From CAYXVU01 sp964468725 (lineage in GTDB: Bacteria > Acidobacteriota > Blastocatellia > UBA7656): a DNA stretch of 24,182 nt. The translations under genes and the position numbers were made by a program. Shown here piece after piece: positions 1-7,910 of the stretch. The notes beneath the pieces were generated by a model. That model worked only from the letters and a program-made list of their open reading frames with translations. It did no database searches and had not been told where the DNA came from. The stretch lies in contig CAYXVU010000077.1 of assembly GCA_964468725.1 (NCBI GenBank), positions 1 to 24,182 on the forward strand, read 5' to 3'. Within the stretch, counting starts at the first letter, position 1, and each line of letters starts with the position of its first letter.

Positions 1-73
1 ACGCACACGGTGAAGCAGTCGTGACGGAGGGGGACGGAAGGCTATTGGGAGGAAGAGGCAGAGCCGTTTAGCT

Positions 74-115
74 ACCCGTGAGCAATGAGGTGATTACAGC
101 TCATTGCTCACGGGT
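74..115. repeat. Perfect 16-bp inverted repeat (hairpin)
   Basis: ACCCGTGAGCAATGAG at 74-89 is exactly complementary to 100-115, with a 10-nt loop. In RNA this is a very stable hairpin. No T-run follows on the plus strand, so it is not a textbook intrinsic terminator. It could be a transcription end of the gene to the left, or a copy of a dispersed intergenic palindrome. Confidence 0.75.
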
Positions 116-327
116 GTTCATGGGGACTGCGCGGTTAATGAGATTGTTACGCTGCGGGTGAAAGGAATCTCTCATTGATGCGCGTAGGGGCGGTGATGTG
201 ATGGGAACAAGGGCAGATCGGGAATCAGGGCGCGATTGATTTGCGACTGCTGCGCGCATCATTGTGCGGCCTTCTCACACAACCGGCTCTTCTGAAGAGG
301 AGCTCTTTTCCTCCCTCACTTCCAACT

Positions 328-343
328 GACTGAACGTTCATTC
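328..343. promoter_or_regulatory. Palindromic operator-like site, TetR-type
   Basis: TGAACGTTCA at 331-340 is a perfect 10-bp palindrome. After one mismatched pair (330/341) it extends by two further complementary pairs, giving 328-343. TetR-family operators often have this size and layout. It lies 10 bases upstream of a weak -35 element for the amidohydrolase gene. That a regulator binds here is inference; no regulator gene is in the window. Confidence 0.4.
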
Positions 344-353
344 GCCGGTGAGG

Positions 354-382
354 TTGAATTCACATTCAAATCTGAGTAAACT
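354..382 (+). promoter_or_regulatory. Weak sigma-70-like promoter for the amidohydrolase gene
   Basis: TTGAAT (354-359) and TAAACT (377-382) are separated by 17 bases; each matches the consensus hexamer at four of six positions. The start codon at 527 would follow a leader of about 135 nt. A weak match in a long upstream region, so only moderately supported. Confidence 0.3.
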
Positions 383-526
383 TCGCGGCATCGTTTTTGA
401 GTCTTCGAAATCTTACAATCTGTTTCCGTGGAGCCGTTTGTGCGAGCAGTGTTTCTTTCGCCTTGTCGCCGGTTTTGGGAGGCGAAGCGCAACCGAATAC
501 TTTAAGCCGCCTGAAAGGAGTCGCCT

Positions 527-1957
527 ATGTGGGTTCGTAAATGCTTTATGGACGATGCGTCCGACATTCAATCTCCGCTTCCTGATCGTATCTCTTCGAA
601 CGAAGAGTTCATCCCGCCCGCACAATCGGCGCAAGAGCGCGAAGTCGTCGAACGGTTGCGCGTGATGGCGGATCGCCATGCCAAGCGGCTCGGCTTATCG
701 CGACGCCGTTTTTTGCAAACCTCTTGCGGCCTGGCGGCAGCGATGATCTGCTTCAATGAAGTCTTCGGCAAGACCTATGAAGTTGACCCCATCGAGGTGC
801 TCGAACCCGCTGCTTCTACTGAAAAGTGGCCGAAGAGCGAGTTTATCTTCGACAATCAAACGCATCACATTGATGTCGAATCGCAGTGGTTCGATGCGAC
901 CGACGCGGGGCGCGAAGCGGCAGCCTTCTTGCGCCGCTTTCGTCCCAACGAAAAGACGACCAACGATGCATTGGCGCAACTCAATCAAGGCCATTATGTC
1001 AAAGAGTTGTTCTTCGATTCCGACACCGTGATGGCCATCATCAGCGGCGTGCCCACTTCCGAATGGCGGGAAAACATTCTGCCACCCGATAAGATGGTGC
1101 AAACCCGTAATGCCATCAACCGTTGGGCGAAGTCCGAACGCATGCTCTCGCATGGCTTGTTGCGTCCCAACATGGGCAAGCCGGAATTCGAAGAGATGGA
1201 ACGGCAGGCCAAGACGCTCAAGATCAACTCGTGGAAGATGTATCCCGGCTCGTTGATCGGTGAGGGTCCTTACTGGCTCGATGATGAGAAGGGCACCTAT
1301 CCGTTTTGGGAACGCACGCGCAAACTGAAGATCAAAAACATCTGCATTCACAAGGGGCTGCCGCTCGGTCTCTTCAACGAAGAGCAATGCCATCCGAAGG
1401 ATGTCGAAAAGGCGGCGAAGGATTTTCCTGATCTCAACTTCATCATCTATCACTCGGGCTGGCATCCGACGGCGCGCGTCAAAGAGACTGACCGCGCCAA
1501 TCCGCAGTACATCCCGTGGTGTTCGGAATTGATCGAATTGGTCAAGCGCAGCAATCTGAGAAATGTCTACTTTGAACTCGGTTCGACGTGGAATGGCACA
1601 TCGGGCGGGCGACCGGAAGTCGCCATGCACCTGCTCGGTCAAATCATGAATCTGCCGGGCGGCGAAGACCGCATCATCTGGGGCACGGATTCGATCTGGG
1701 GCGGCAGTCCGCAAAGTCAAATCGAGCGTTTCCGCCGCTTCCAAATTCGTGAAGACGTGGCGCAAAAATACGGCTACAAGCAACTGACGCCGGAGGTCAA
1801 GGCGAAGGTCTTCGGTTTGAATGCGGCGCGCATCTATGGCATCAATGTGAAGGCCAAACGCCAAGCCATCACCACCGACCAGCTTTCCCAGATCAAGCAG
1901 GAATACCAGCAAAACCCGACCCCCTCGAATACGCAATTCGGTTGGGTATGGGTGTAG
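527..1957 (+). CDS. Tat-exported amidohydrolase family protein
   Basis: A 476-residue protein resembling amidohydrolase-2 (TIM-barrel, metal-dependent hydrolase) enzymes; the substrate is unknown. After about 57 N-terminal residues comes a twin-arginine motif, SRRRFLQ at 58-64, followed by a hydrophobic stretch to about residue 81. This suggests folded export through Tat. Barrel-type motifs follow: a His-His-Ile-Asp segment after the signal, ICIHKGLP, IIYHSGWHP and a C-terminal IIWGTDSIWGGSP, where the Asp fits the usual metal/catalytic aspartate of the family. The start at 527 is chosen because AAAGGAG ends 6 bases upstream. The ATG at 548 is a possible alternative that would leave the Tat motif intact. 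The hydrolase gene downstream lies 149 bases away with the same ribosome-site context, so they may be co-transcribed. The class call is firm and the substrate is not known. Confidence 0.85.
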   Translation: MWVRKCFMDDASDIQSPLPDRISSNEEFIPPAQSAQEREVVERLRVMADRHAKRLGLSRRRFLQTSCGLAAAMICFNEVFGKTYEVDPIEVLEPAASTEKWPKSEFIFDNQTHHIDVESQWFDATDAGREAAAFLRRFRPNEKTTNDALAQLNQGHYVKELFFDSDTVMAIISGVPTSEWRENILPPDKMVQTRNAINRWAKSERMLSHGLLRPNMGKPEFEEMERQAKTLKINSWKMYPGSLIGEGPYWLDDEKGTYPFWERTRKLKIKNICIHKGLPLGLFNEEQCHPKDVEKAAKDFPDLNFIIYHSGWHPTARVKETDRANPQYIPWCSELIELVKRSNLRNVYFELGSTWNGTSGGRPEVAMHLLGQIMNLPGGEDRIIWGTDSIWGGSPQSQIERFRRFQIREDVAQKYGYKQLTPEVKAKVFGLNAARIYGINVKAKRQAITTDQLSQIKQEYQQNPTPSNTQFGWVWV

Positions 1958-1967
1958 AAAGGCGAAA

Positions 1968-2082
1968 GGTTGAAGGTCAGAGGTTGAACGGTGCGGCTAA
2001 GTCAGGTTGTCGTCGGTGCGTTTTGCACCTCTCGATTCTCGTCAACTGAAATCACAGGCTGGCTTCTGTTTGACCTTCGACC
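1968..2082. repeat. Intergenic inverted repeat pair (GGTTGAAGGTCA / TGACCTTCGACC)
   Basis: 1968-1979 and 2071-2082 are complementary over 12 positions with one T/C difference, which is still a G-U pair in RNA. They flank most of the gap between the two hydrolase genes. The right arm matches the tandem copies at 17125-17150, so this looks like a dispersed intergenic repeat of the genome. A small hairpin (GGTGC-GTTTT-GCACC, near 2015-2029) lies between the arms. Confidence 0.55.
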
Positions 2083-2106
2083 CTCAACCGATTAAAGGAG
2101 ATGCCT

Positions 2107-3765
2107 ATGAAAAACGCGAAAGCCATTCTAGCGCTATTCGTCTTCAGTATCGTTGCCTTCGTTCCGACCTATTCGCAACAGCAGACTGGCGCGCAGTCAG
2201 CCGTCAAACGCGCCGATTACCTGGCGGAGATGCGCGACGGCGTGAAGTTGGCGACCACAGTTTTTCTGCCCGAAGGTGATGGCCCCTTCCCGGTCGTTTT
2301 GATTCGCACCCCTTACGGAAAAGACACCCAATCCGGCGGCAACGCCATGTGGACGAAACGCGGTTTCGCGCTGGCGGTGCAAGATTGTCGTGGGCGGTTC
2401 AAAAGCGAAGGCACCTATCGCCCATTTCTCGATGATGAACAGGATGGTTACGATACGGTCGAGTGGATCGCCAAACAAGCATGGTCGAACGGCAAAATCG
2501 GGATGTTCGGCGCATCGGCTATGGGAATCACGGCGAATCTGGCGGCGATGACCAACCCGCCGCACTTGACAGCGATCTTCGTCCTGGTGGCGCGGTCGAG
2601 CATCTACCATCAATCGGCTTACAACGGCGGCGTGTTCCGCAAAGAACTCAACGAAATCTGGCTGCGACGGCAGGGCGCGCTCGACGTGTTGGAAGAAACC
2701 TTCAAACACAACGTCTATGACGGCTTCTACGATGTGCAGGAGATGTCGAAGCACTGGTCGCGCATCCACGTTCCGGCTTACAACTATGGCGGTTGGTATG
2801 ACATCTTCTCACAAGGCAATGTCAGCAACTTCGTCGGCTTGCAAAAGTACGGTTCGGACAAAGCGCGCGGCAATCAGAGATTGATGATGGGGCCATGGGG
2901 TCACGGCAATATCGAAGAGGTGAAGTATCCGGCCAACTCCGTCATCAATGTCAGCGAAGAAGCGGCGCGCTGGTTCGATCATTGGTTGCGTGGCGTTGAC
3001 AACGGCATCAGTAAAGAACCGGCGGTCAAGTATTACGTTATGGGCGATGTGACCGATTCGAAAGCGCCCGGCAACGAATGGCGCACGGCAACTGTGTGGC
3101 CGGTACCGTCAAAGATCACCCCCTACTACTTGCTGGCAGGCGGCGGGCTGAGTCAGAAGATGGCAAGCGACAAGACCAGCTTGTCTTCGTATGTGTATGA
3201 CCCGAAGAACCCTGTGCCAACGATTGGCGGCTCGAATCTCAATATCAAGAAAGGCCCGATGGATCAACGCGCCATCGGTGACCGAAAAGACGTGCTCAAG
3301 TTTTCGACGCCAGCGCTCGTCGAACCCGTCGAAGTGACCGGGCAAGTAGAAGTCGAACTGTGGGGCGGTTCGGACGCGCCGGACACCGATTTTATGGTCA
3401 AACTCATTGACGTCTACCCCGATGGCACGGAACGGTTGGTGCTCGACTCGGCGGTGCGTGCGCGTTTTCGTGAAGGCTTCAACCGCGAAGTCTTCATGCA
3501 AAAAGGCAAAGCCTATAAATTCAAACTCGACCTTTGGTGTACGAGCATCATCTTTAACAAAGGCCATCGCATCGCCGCGCATGTCAGCAGTTCGAATGAC
3601 CCGCGCTATGACCCGAACCCGAACACTGGCAAACCAATGCGCGCCGATTCGGAAACCCGTGTGGCGACCAACACGATCTATCACGACCGCACGCGTCCAT
3701 CGCGCATCTTGCTGCCGGTTGTGCCGATGATGGGCGGCCACAACCCTGCACCCGCACAACGATAA
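2107..3765 (+). CDS. Secreted CocE/NonD family hydrolase (alpha/beta hydrolase, S15-like)
   Basis: A 552-residue enzyme of the CocE/NonD (X-Pro dipeptidyl-peptidase S15-like) class, which cleaves esters or acyl-amide bonds; the substrate is unknown. A hydrophobic signal peptide covers about residues 5-22, so it is probably periplasmic or secreted. Family landmarks are DCRGRFKSEG near residues 93-102, the nucleophile elbow GASAMG (Ser137), the Asp region GGWYDIFSQGN and the His region MGPWGHGN. Together these give a full Ser-Asp-His triad. The C-terminal half (from about residue 370) is the jelly-roll domain typical of the family. An ATG at 2101 directly abuts AAAGGAG. The ATG at 2107 has the correct 6-base spacing and copies the context of the upstream gene, so I start there. 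It probably sits in a unit with the amidohydrolase. Confidence 0.9.
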   Translation: MKNAKAILALFVFSIVAFVPTYSQQQTGAQSAVKRADYLAEMRDGVKLATTVFLPEGDGPFPVVLIRTPYGKDTQSGGNAMWTKRGFALAVQDCRGRFKSEGTYRPFLDDEQDGYDTVEWIAKQAWSNGKIGMFGASAMGITANLAAMTNPPHLTAIFVLVARSSIYHQSAYNGGVFRKELNEIWLRRQGALDVLEETFKHNVYDGFYDVQEMSKHWSRIHVPAYNYGGWYDIFSQGNVSNFVGLQKYGSDKARGNQRLMMGPWGHGNIEEVKYPANSVINVSEEAARWFDHWLRGVDNGISKEPAVKYYVMGDVTDSKAPGNEWRTATVWPVPSKITPYYLLAGGGLSQKMASDKTSLSSYVYDPKNPVPTIGGSNLNIKKGPMDQRAIGDRKDVLKFSTPALVEPVEVTGQVEVELWGGSDAPDTDFMVKLIDVYPDGTERLVLDSAVRARFREGFNREVFMQKGKAYKFKLDLWCTSIIFNKGHRIAAHVSSSNDPRYDPNPNTGKPMRADSETRVATNTIYHDRTRPSRILLPVVPMMGGHNPAPAQR

Positions 3766-3807
3766 AAACGCGCGCCGTCGCAAGCCTACAACCTTGCGAC
3801 GGCGCGC
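3766..3807 (-). terminator. 15-bp hairpin terminator between convergent genes
   Basis: GCGCGCCGTCGCAAG (3770-3784) pairs perfectly with 3793-3807, with an 8-nt loop. On the minus strand the hairpin is followed by GTTTTTAT, so it is a good intrinsic terminator for the TonB receptor transcript. On the plus strand it directly follows the hydrolase stop codon and has no U-run downstream. Confidence 0.8.
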
Positions 3808-3836
3808 CTTGCCAGTTCGACGGTTCCCTTCCTGTT

Positions 3837-6800
3837 TTAGAAAGCGATCTTCAAACCGAATTGAATGCGCCGCGCCGGAAATGCGCTGCTGAATCCGAGC
3901 GGCGAGTTGCGCGGAATGTCGCTGCTGCCACTGAGGTCAAAGGGGCCGAAGAGGAAGCGCGGGTCTGTACCGAAGACATCGAAGACCGAAGCGAAGTTCG
4001 TCTGGTTAAGCAGGTTCGTACCTTCGACGATGAAGTCTATGCGCGCGCCCGCATCGCGGCTGATGAAAAACTGCTTCTGCACGCGCAGGTCTACGCTGTA
4101 AAAATTTTCCCCGCGTCCGGTGTTGCGCGCAGCCGCAAAGGGGCGATCATAGAGGCTGTGATTGTCGCCGTTGACATCTCTGCCAATGCGCACGGTGAAG
4201 GGGATGCCACTGCGCGCGCTGACGATAGGACTCAGCGAGATGTCGGCAAAGATGCGCGACAGCCAGTTGTTGCCCGACCCGGCTTGGAAGGGCGTCTGAT
4301 AGACGGCGCTAGCCACGAAGTTATGGCGAATGTCGAAGATCGAGGTAGCGCGTTCCAGATCGAGGCGCGTCGGAATGAAGGCCGCAAAGGCCGAGTTGAA
4401 GTCGGTCACATCATCAATCACTTTGCTGTAGGTATAGTTGGCTTGGAATTGCAGGTTGTTGCTGAAGCGTTTGGTGAGCGAGGCCGTCATGCCGTGATAG
4501 ATCGAATTGCCGATGGAATCGTACAGATTGAGTTGTGCGATGGTCGGATCAATCGCCACAAAGCGCGGCCCGATGCCGGGAATGATTTCACCCGACTCAC
4601 GGAAATTGACTTCGTGCGGCACCTGCAAATGCACGCCTCTGTACATCTGATAGGCGACTTCCAACGAGAGGTTCTGAATCAGTTGTCGGCTGATGCCCAG
4701 GCTCGCCTGAATCGAATAGGGGTTGGTGTAGTCTTTCGAAGCATCGAAGACTACGCGCCCGATGCCTCCCTGCCCGGTAGGCAGACCTAAGGCTTGCGCA
4801 TCGGCGGCGCTCAAAGATTGGAAGGGCAATTTGCCGAGCGCCACGCCGCCCGCCCAGATCGCGGCGGGCTGTTGATTTGCCGGAAATATCGCTGACGGCA
4901 GACGAAAGACTTGATTGATAAACTCGCCGCTGTCATTGAGCAGATTGGTCACGTAGACGACTTGATAAGGCACAGGCGAGTAGAACAGTCCGCCACCGCC
5001 ACGTATGACCGTCTTTTGGTCGCCCCACGGATCCCACGCGAAGCCGATGCGCGGCGAGACATAGCCGTGACCGGTGAGCGGGGCAGGTTCGGCATCGTAA
5101 TCGAAGCGCACGCCGAAATCGAGAGTGAAACGCGAATTGATCTTCCACGAATCTTGCGCGAAGAGGCCAAGATAATGCGCCCAATCTTGCCACTCCGAGT
5201 TGCCAAAGCCTTGTCGGTAGGTCAAAGGCAAGCCGAAATTGAAGGCTTGAATGGATGACAAGTTGGCAGTCGGCGGGCCATTGACCGGAAACCCGTTGGC
5301 GACGTTGAAACCTGCAAAGGCGGCGCGGTCGGCTGCCGGAACCGCTAGAATCAACGGAAAGATGCCAGACGAAAAGTTCCATTCGCCGCCGAACCACAGT
5401 TCGTTGACGACGCGATAGTTGACCGAACGAAAGGAGCCGCCAAATTTGAAGTTGTGTCGCCCTCGCGTCCACGCCAGCGTATCGTCAAACTGGTAACGAT
5501 CCTGAAAAGTATTGAAGGGCGTAGCAAAGTCGCGTCCGAAATTACCGATGCCTTGAATCAGCAAGGAGGTCGTATCGGGCTCTTTGGCGATGGTCTTGGC
5601 AGAGTTGTTGGGGACAATCTGGCCACGCAATTGGTTGACGATGTTGGTGCTGAAATTGTGCGTCCAGGTCGCTACCGTCGTGTAGTCGCGATAGGGCAAG
5701 CGGGCGCTGGCGCTCGGCGCGGTAAGACTGTTGCCGCCCAACAGATTGTCGGTTTCGTTGTGGGTAAGTGAGAAGCGCGTATTGATGGCGTCATTCTGGC
5801 CGATTTGGAAATCGAAGCGCGTCGTCCAGTTGTGCAGGCGGTCGGGCGAGTTGAGGTTGCCGGTGTTCTCGCTCAGCAATTGCATCGTCGTTGGAAAGTT
5901 CGTTGCCGTCAATGCGGCGCGCAGATTGGCAGCAATGCGCCGCGTATTGGCGCTTGACGAGGCTTCCATGCGCGCCAGATGTGCCTGCTGTTCACGCAGG
6001 ATGAAACTGGCATTGGGGTTCGAAGTTGGCCCGAAAATTTCGATATTGGAAGTGTAGGTGCGAAAGCGCGCGCTATCCGATTTCAGGTGTTCATAGGAGG
6101 TGAAGAAGAAGGCGCGGTCCTGCTTGATGGGGCCGCCGAAGGTGCCGCCCGGAAAGACCTGTTGGTCAAAGGCCTTTTCCGCTCCGACATTGAAGAAGTT
6201 GCGCGCCGAGGTCTTTTGCGAGCGGTAGAACAGATAGGCGCTGCCATGATAGTTGTTCGTCCCGCTCTTGGTAATGACATTGACTGCCGTACCGGCTGTA
6301 AAACCGAACTCGGCGGCAAAGGCATTGCGATTGACTTGAAACTCCTGAATCGCCTCGACGCTGATGTTGGTGCGCAGTTGCCCGGAGCCATACTCATTTT
6401 CGCCGCCATCGAGGGTAACGAGATTGGAGCGGCCATTGCTGCCGCCAATCGAAAAGCCCGACGTTCCGAAGGTCGAGCCGGGGTTTTGCACGCGCGGCGC
6501 AGCCGAACTCGACACCCCCGGCAAGGTGAAGACATAGGCCGTGAAATCGCGCCCGATATTGGGCAGATTTTCGACCTGCCGACTGTTGATCGTATTGGCC
6601 TGCTGCGAACGTTCGACTTCGATCAACACGGCATCAGCCGTCACCTGCACTTCCGTAGCGACTTGTCCGATCTTCATCTCCATATCGAGGGTAGCGATTT
6701 GCCCGACCGTCAATTCCAGTTTGGAGACGATCTTGGTTTCAAACCCCGATGCTTCGATACGGATTTCATAGATACCGGGGGCAAGCGATTGCACCTGATA

Positions 6801-7010
6801 AATGCCTTCACTATTCGACCGATCCAGTCGCGTGATGCCGGTATTGACATTTTTGGCAGTCACCGTCGCGCCAGACACGACCGCGCCGGTCGGATCGGTG
6901 ATCGTACCGCGAATGGTGGCGCTCGAAGCGTCTGCCTGAGGGAAAGCCGGAAGGGTCAGAGAAGTAATCAAGACGGCGATGCCGATTATATGCAAGCCTC
7001 TACGTTTCAT
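3837..7010 (-). CDS. TonB-dependent receptor, Oar-like, with carboxypeptidase-regulatory N-domain
   Basis: An outer-membrane receptor of about 1057 residues. A signal peptide (residues 1 to about 27) is followed by a carboxypeptidase-regulatory-like beta-sandwich domain (about 30-112, with GTITDPTGAVVSGATV and the LAPGIYEIRIEASGF stretch). Next is a plug domain (about 120-240, with the GGSNGRSNLVTLDGGENEYG segment), then a long beta-barrel ending in an aromatic C-terminal residue (KIAF), as outer-membrane barrels do. Receptors of this type are abundant in Acidobacteriota and are thought to take up oligomers or peptides; the ligand here is unknown. A longer reading from 7055 exists, but AGGAGG sits six bases before the ATG at 7010 and the signal peptide begins there. 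It is transcribed alone from the promoter at 7324-7352 and ends at the hairpin at 3766-3807. Confidence 0.92.
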   Translation of the reverse strand: MKRRGLHIIGIAVLITSLTLPAFPQADASSATIRGTITDPTGAVVSGATVTAKNVNTGITRLDRSNSEGIYQVQSLAPGIYEIRIEASGFETKIVSKLELTVGQIATLDMEMKIGQVATEVQVTADAVLIEVERSQQANTINSRQVENLPNIGRDFTAYVFTLPGVSSSAAPRVQNPGSTFGTSGFSIGGSNGRSNLVTLDGGENEYGSGQLRTNISVEAIQEFQVNRNAFAAEFGFTAGTAVNVITKSGTNNYHGSAYLFYRSQKTSARNFFNVGAEKAFDQQVFPGGTFGGPIKQDRAFFFTSYEHLKSDSARFRTYTSNIEIFGPTSNPNASFILREQQAHLARMEASSSANTRRIAANLRAALTATNFPTTMQLLSENTGNLNSPDRLHNWTTRFDFQIGQNDAINTRFSLTHNETDNLLGGNSLTAPSASARLPYRDYTTVATWTHNFSTNIVNQLRGQIVPNNSAKTIAKEPDTTSLLIQGIGNFGRDFATPFNTFQDRYQFDDTLAWTRGRHNFKFGGSFRSVNYRVVNELWFGGEWNFSSGIFPLILAVPAADRAAFAGFNVANGFPVNGPPTANLSSIQAFNFGLPLTYRQGFGNSEWQDWAHYLGLFAQDSWKINSRFTLDFGVRFDYDAEPAPLTGHGYVSPRIGFAWDPWGDQKTVIRGGGGLFYSPVPYQVVYVTNLLNDSGEFINQVFRLPSAIFPANQQPAAIWAGGVALGKLPFQSLSAADAQALGLPTGQGGIGRVVFDASKDYTNPYSIQASLGISRQLIQNLSLEVAYQMYRGVHLQVPHEVNFRESGEIIPGIGPRFVAIDPTIAQLNLYDSIGNSIYHGMTASLTKRFSNNLQFQANYTYSKVIDDVTDFNSAFAAFIPTRLDLERATSIFDIRHNFVASAVYQTPFQAGSGNNWLSRIFADISLSPIVSARSGIPFTVRIGRDVNGDNHSLYDRPFAAARNTGRGENFYSVDLRVQKQFFISRDAGARIDFIVEGTNLLNQTNFASVFDVFGTDPRFLFGPFDLSGSSDIPRNSPLGFSSAFPARRIQFGLKIAF

Positions 7011-7186
7011 AATTCTCCTCCTGAAGTGATGGAAAGGGATGGCGAAATCGCGCAACCGACCCTGCTCCGCGACACCTGCGCCTGCCGATCTCGCAATCCG
7101 GTGCTTGATTCTATGTTGACCGCACTGCGTGGAATGCGGCCTTTGCTCGATTCGGGCTGAAAACGATGCGGATGCTTCCGATCATG

Positions 7187-7196
7187 ACCGATCGGT
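7187..7196. promoter_or_regulatory. Palindrome ACCGATCGGT in the receptor leader
   Basis: A perfect 10-bp palindrome inside the predicted 5' leader of the receptor gene. It resembles the half-site of the 14-bp palindrome at 7364-7377 (ACCGA/TCGGT shared). It also overlaps a potential RNA hairpin (CCGATC with GATCGG nearby). It could be a second operator for the same regulator; that is inference. Confidence 0.35.
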
Positions 7197-7323
7197 GCCT
7201 TGAATTCGTGCCGAGGGGCTTCGCCAACGGTCAGTCACAAACAATGAAATGATTTTTCTTACGCGCCCGGCGAAGTCACGGTCTCGACAATAGATCGAAC
7301 TGTTATTGATTAGTACGTGCCGA

Positions 7324-7352
7324 TATATACTCTTCACGCTTTTCAATGTCAA
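7324..7352 (-). promoter_or_regulatory. Strong sigma-70 promoter of the TonB receptor gene
   Basis: Read on the minus strand: TTGACA (7352-7347) and TATATA (7329-7324) with exactly 17 bases between. This is the best housekeeping-type promoter in the window. Transcription would start near 7317, giving a leader of about 307 nt before the start codon at 7010. The palindrome at 7364-7377 lies 11 bases upstream of the -35 element. Confidence 0.7.
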
Positions 7353-7363
7353 GTAAACATTGA

Positions 7364-7377
7364 ACCGACCGGTCGGT
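7364..7377. promoter_or_regulatory. Perfect 14-bp TetR-type operator palindrome
   Basis: ACCGACCGGTCGGT reads the same on both strands. This sequence type is a classic TetR/AcrR-family operator. It sits just upstream of the -35 box of the receptor promoter, so a bound dimer could interfere with or assist RNA polymerase. No TetR-family gene lies in the window, so the regulator would act in trans. Confidence 0.6.
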
Positions 7378-7511
7378 AAGATCAAAAAAACCTTGCGACT
7401 GTAACGGATAGAGGAAATTTGGGCTTCGTAACCTGAACGGGGTGGAGCGGTTAAGGTAGGCCAATCGGCCAACCTCTATCAGGCCGTTGTCTAAGGTTTT
7501 TCCTTATTCTT

Positions 7512-7552
7512 ATTTAAGAAACTTCCTAGTCAATTTAAGAGATTTCCTAATT
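7512..7552. repeat. Two 20-bp imperfect direct repeats with 21-bp period
   Basis: ATTTAAGAAACTTCCTAGTC (7512-7531) and ATTTAAGAGATTTCCTAATT (7533-7552) are near-identical and lie exactly two helical turns apart. A third partial copy of the TTCCT core is at 7500-7505. The segment is clearly more AT-rich than its surroundings. It has the appearance of a tandem activator-binding site directly upstream of a possible promoter. Confidence 0.5.
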
Positions 7553-7579
7553 TTGAAAATCTCCGGTTTGGTCTACTAT
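7553..7579 (+). promoter_or_regulatory. Possible promoter for the structured RNA / DUF4388 gene
   Basis: TTGAAA (7553-7558) and TACTAT (7574-7579) are separated by 15 bases, shorter than ideal. It directly follows the tandem direct repeats, which would suit an activator-dependent promoter with poor spacing. Weak evidence on sequence alone. Confidence 0.3.
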
Positions 7580-7584
7580 GCCTC

Positions 7585-7910
7585 GCGTTGGCGGCCTTGA
7601 CAGCGGAATGAACAGGCAGCGATTGGTCTTATAAAGGCAGTTCGATTTTTATACCCCAATCCCGGATTGTGGCATAACCAGTTCAGCTCGTTGCACAGCC
7701 GTTTGCGGCGCATTCGCCGGACGAACTGTTACCGGTTTCACCGCAAGGGTCGAGACGACCTGGAGGGAGGTTGGAAGAGGTTCTTGATTCTTATCTTGGC
7801 CTTTGCGGTGATTGATATCTCAGACAAGCTCGGCTTGATTGATCACCCGTTCTCATTACTCCCTGCGTAGTGATGAGCTATTCATCAAGTAGTTCATCAC
7901 TACTTTTTTT
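7585..7910 (+). ncRNA. Candidate structured RNA or attenuator leader
   Basis: This non-coding stretch contains several stable helices: CAATC/GATTG (7657-7669); CAGTT+CGT with ACGAACTG (7679-7728) enclosing CGGCG-CATT-CGCCG (7706-7719); TCACCGCA with TGCGGTGA, extended to 11 bp with a bulge (7738-7811); and CAAGC-TCG-GCTTG near 7825-7837. The segment GGTGAT (7807-7812) can instead pair with ATCACC (7842-7847), so two exclusive folds exist. It ends in an intrinsic terminator 40 bases before the DUF4388 gene. I do not recognise a known riboswitch, T-box, RNase P, SRP, tmRNA or 6S signature. It may be a small RNA or a terminator-controlled leader. The 5' end is uncertain. A weak reading frame (TTG at 7667 to TAG at 7870) with a hydrophobic middle overlaps it. 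Confidence 0.4.
7867..7910 (+). terminator. Intrinsic terminator with an alternative hairpin
   Basis: GTAGTGATGA (7867-7876) pairs perfectly with 7894-7903, followed by seven T's. The 5' arm can also form a smaller hairpin, TGATGA (7871-7876) with TCATCA (7882-7887), which would break the terminator. It lies 40 bases upstream of the DUF4388 gene on the same strand. Confidence 0.8.

Larger units (their letters stand above)
1..526. other. Non-coding 5' region with hairpins and operator-like site
   Basis: I find no supportable gene in this 526-base stretch. The first 24 bases could be the last codons of an upstream gene (frame 1 reaches TGA at 22-24), but that is too short to support. The stretch holds a perfect 16-bp hairpin (74-115), a weaker bulged hairpin (137-145 with 166-176), a palindrome (328-343) and a weak promoter (354-382), which are listed separately. 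The open frame that begins at 348 on the plus strand runs into the amidohydrolase gene in another frame and looks like a shadow. Confidence 0.6.

Noticed and set aside
695..1936. Long open frame (413 codons) antisense to the amidohydrolase
   Set aside because: Mirrors the codon bias of the real gene, has no ribosome site and no recognisable domain; the plus-strand gene has clear family motifs.
5979..7160. 393-codon frame antisense to the TonB receptor, and a similar 309-codon frame at 3861-4790
   Set aside because: Shadow frames of a strongly supported receptor gene; composition (many Arg/Asp/Ala/Gly) is typical of antisense reading and no family is recognisable.
7182..7472. 96-codon minus-strand frame upstream of the receptor
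   Set aside because: It crosses the strong receptor promoter and operator, has no ribosome site, and shows no family resemblance.
7597..7635. TTGACA ... TATAAA as a promoter
   Set aside because: Hexamers are good but 27 bases apart, too far for a sigma-70 promoter.
7585..7910. Known riboswitch (cyclic-di-GMP, cobalamin, T-box) or housekeeping RNA (6S, SRP, RNase P, tmRNA)
   Set aside because: The conserved core words of these classes are not visible; only generic structure supports the region.
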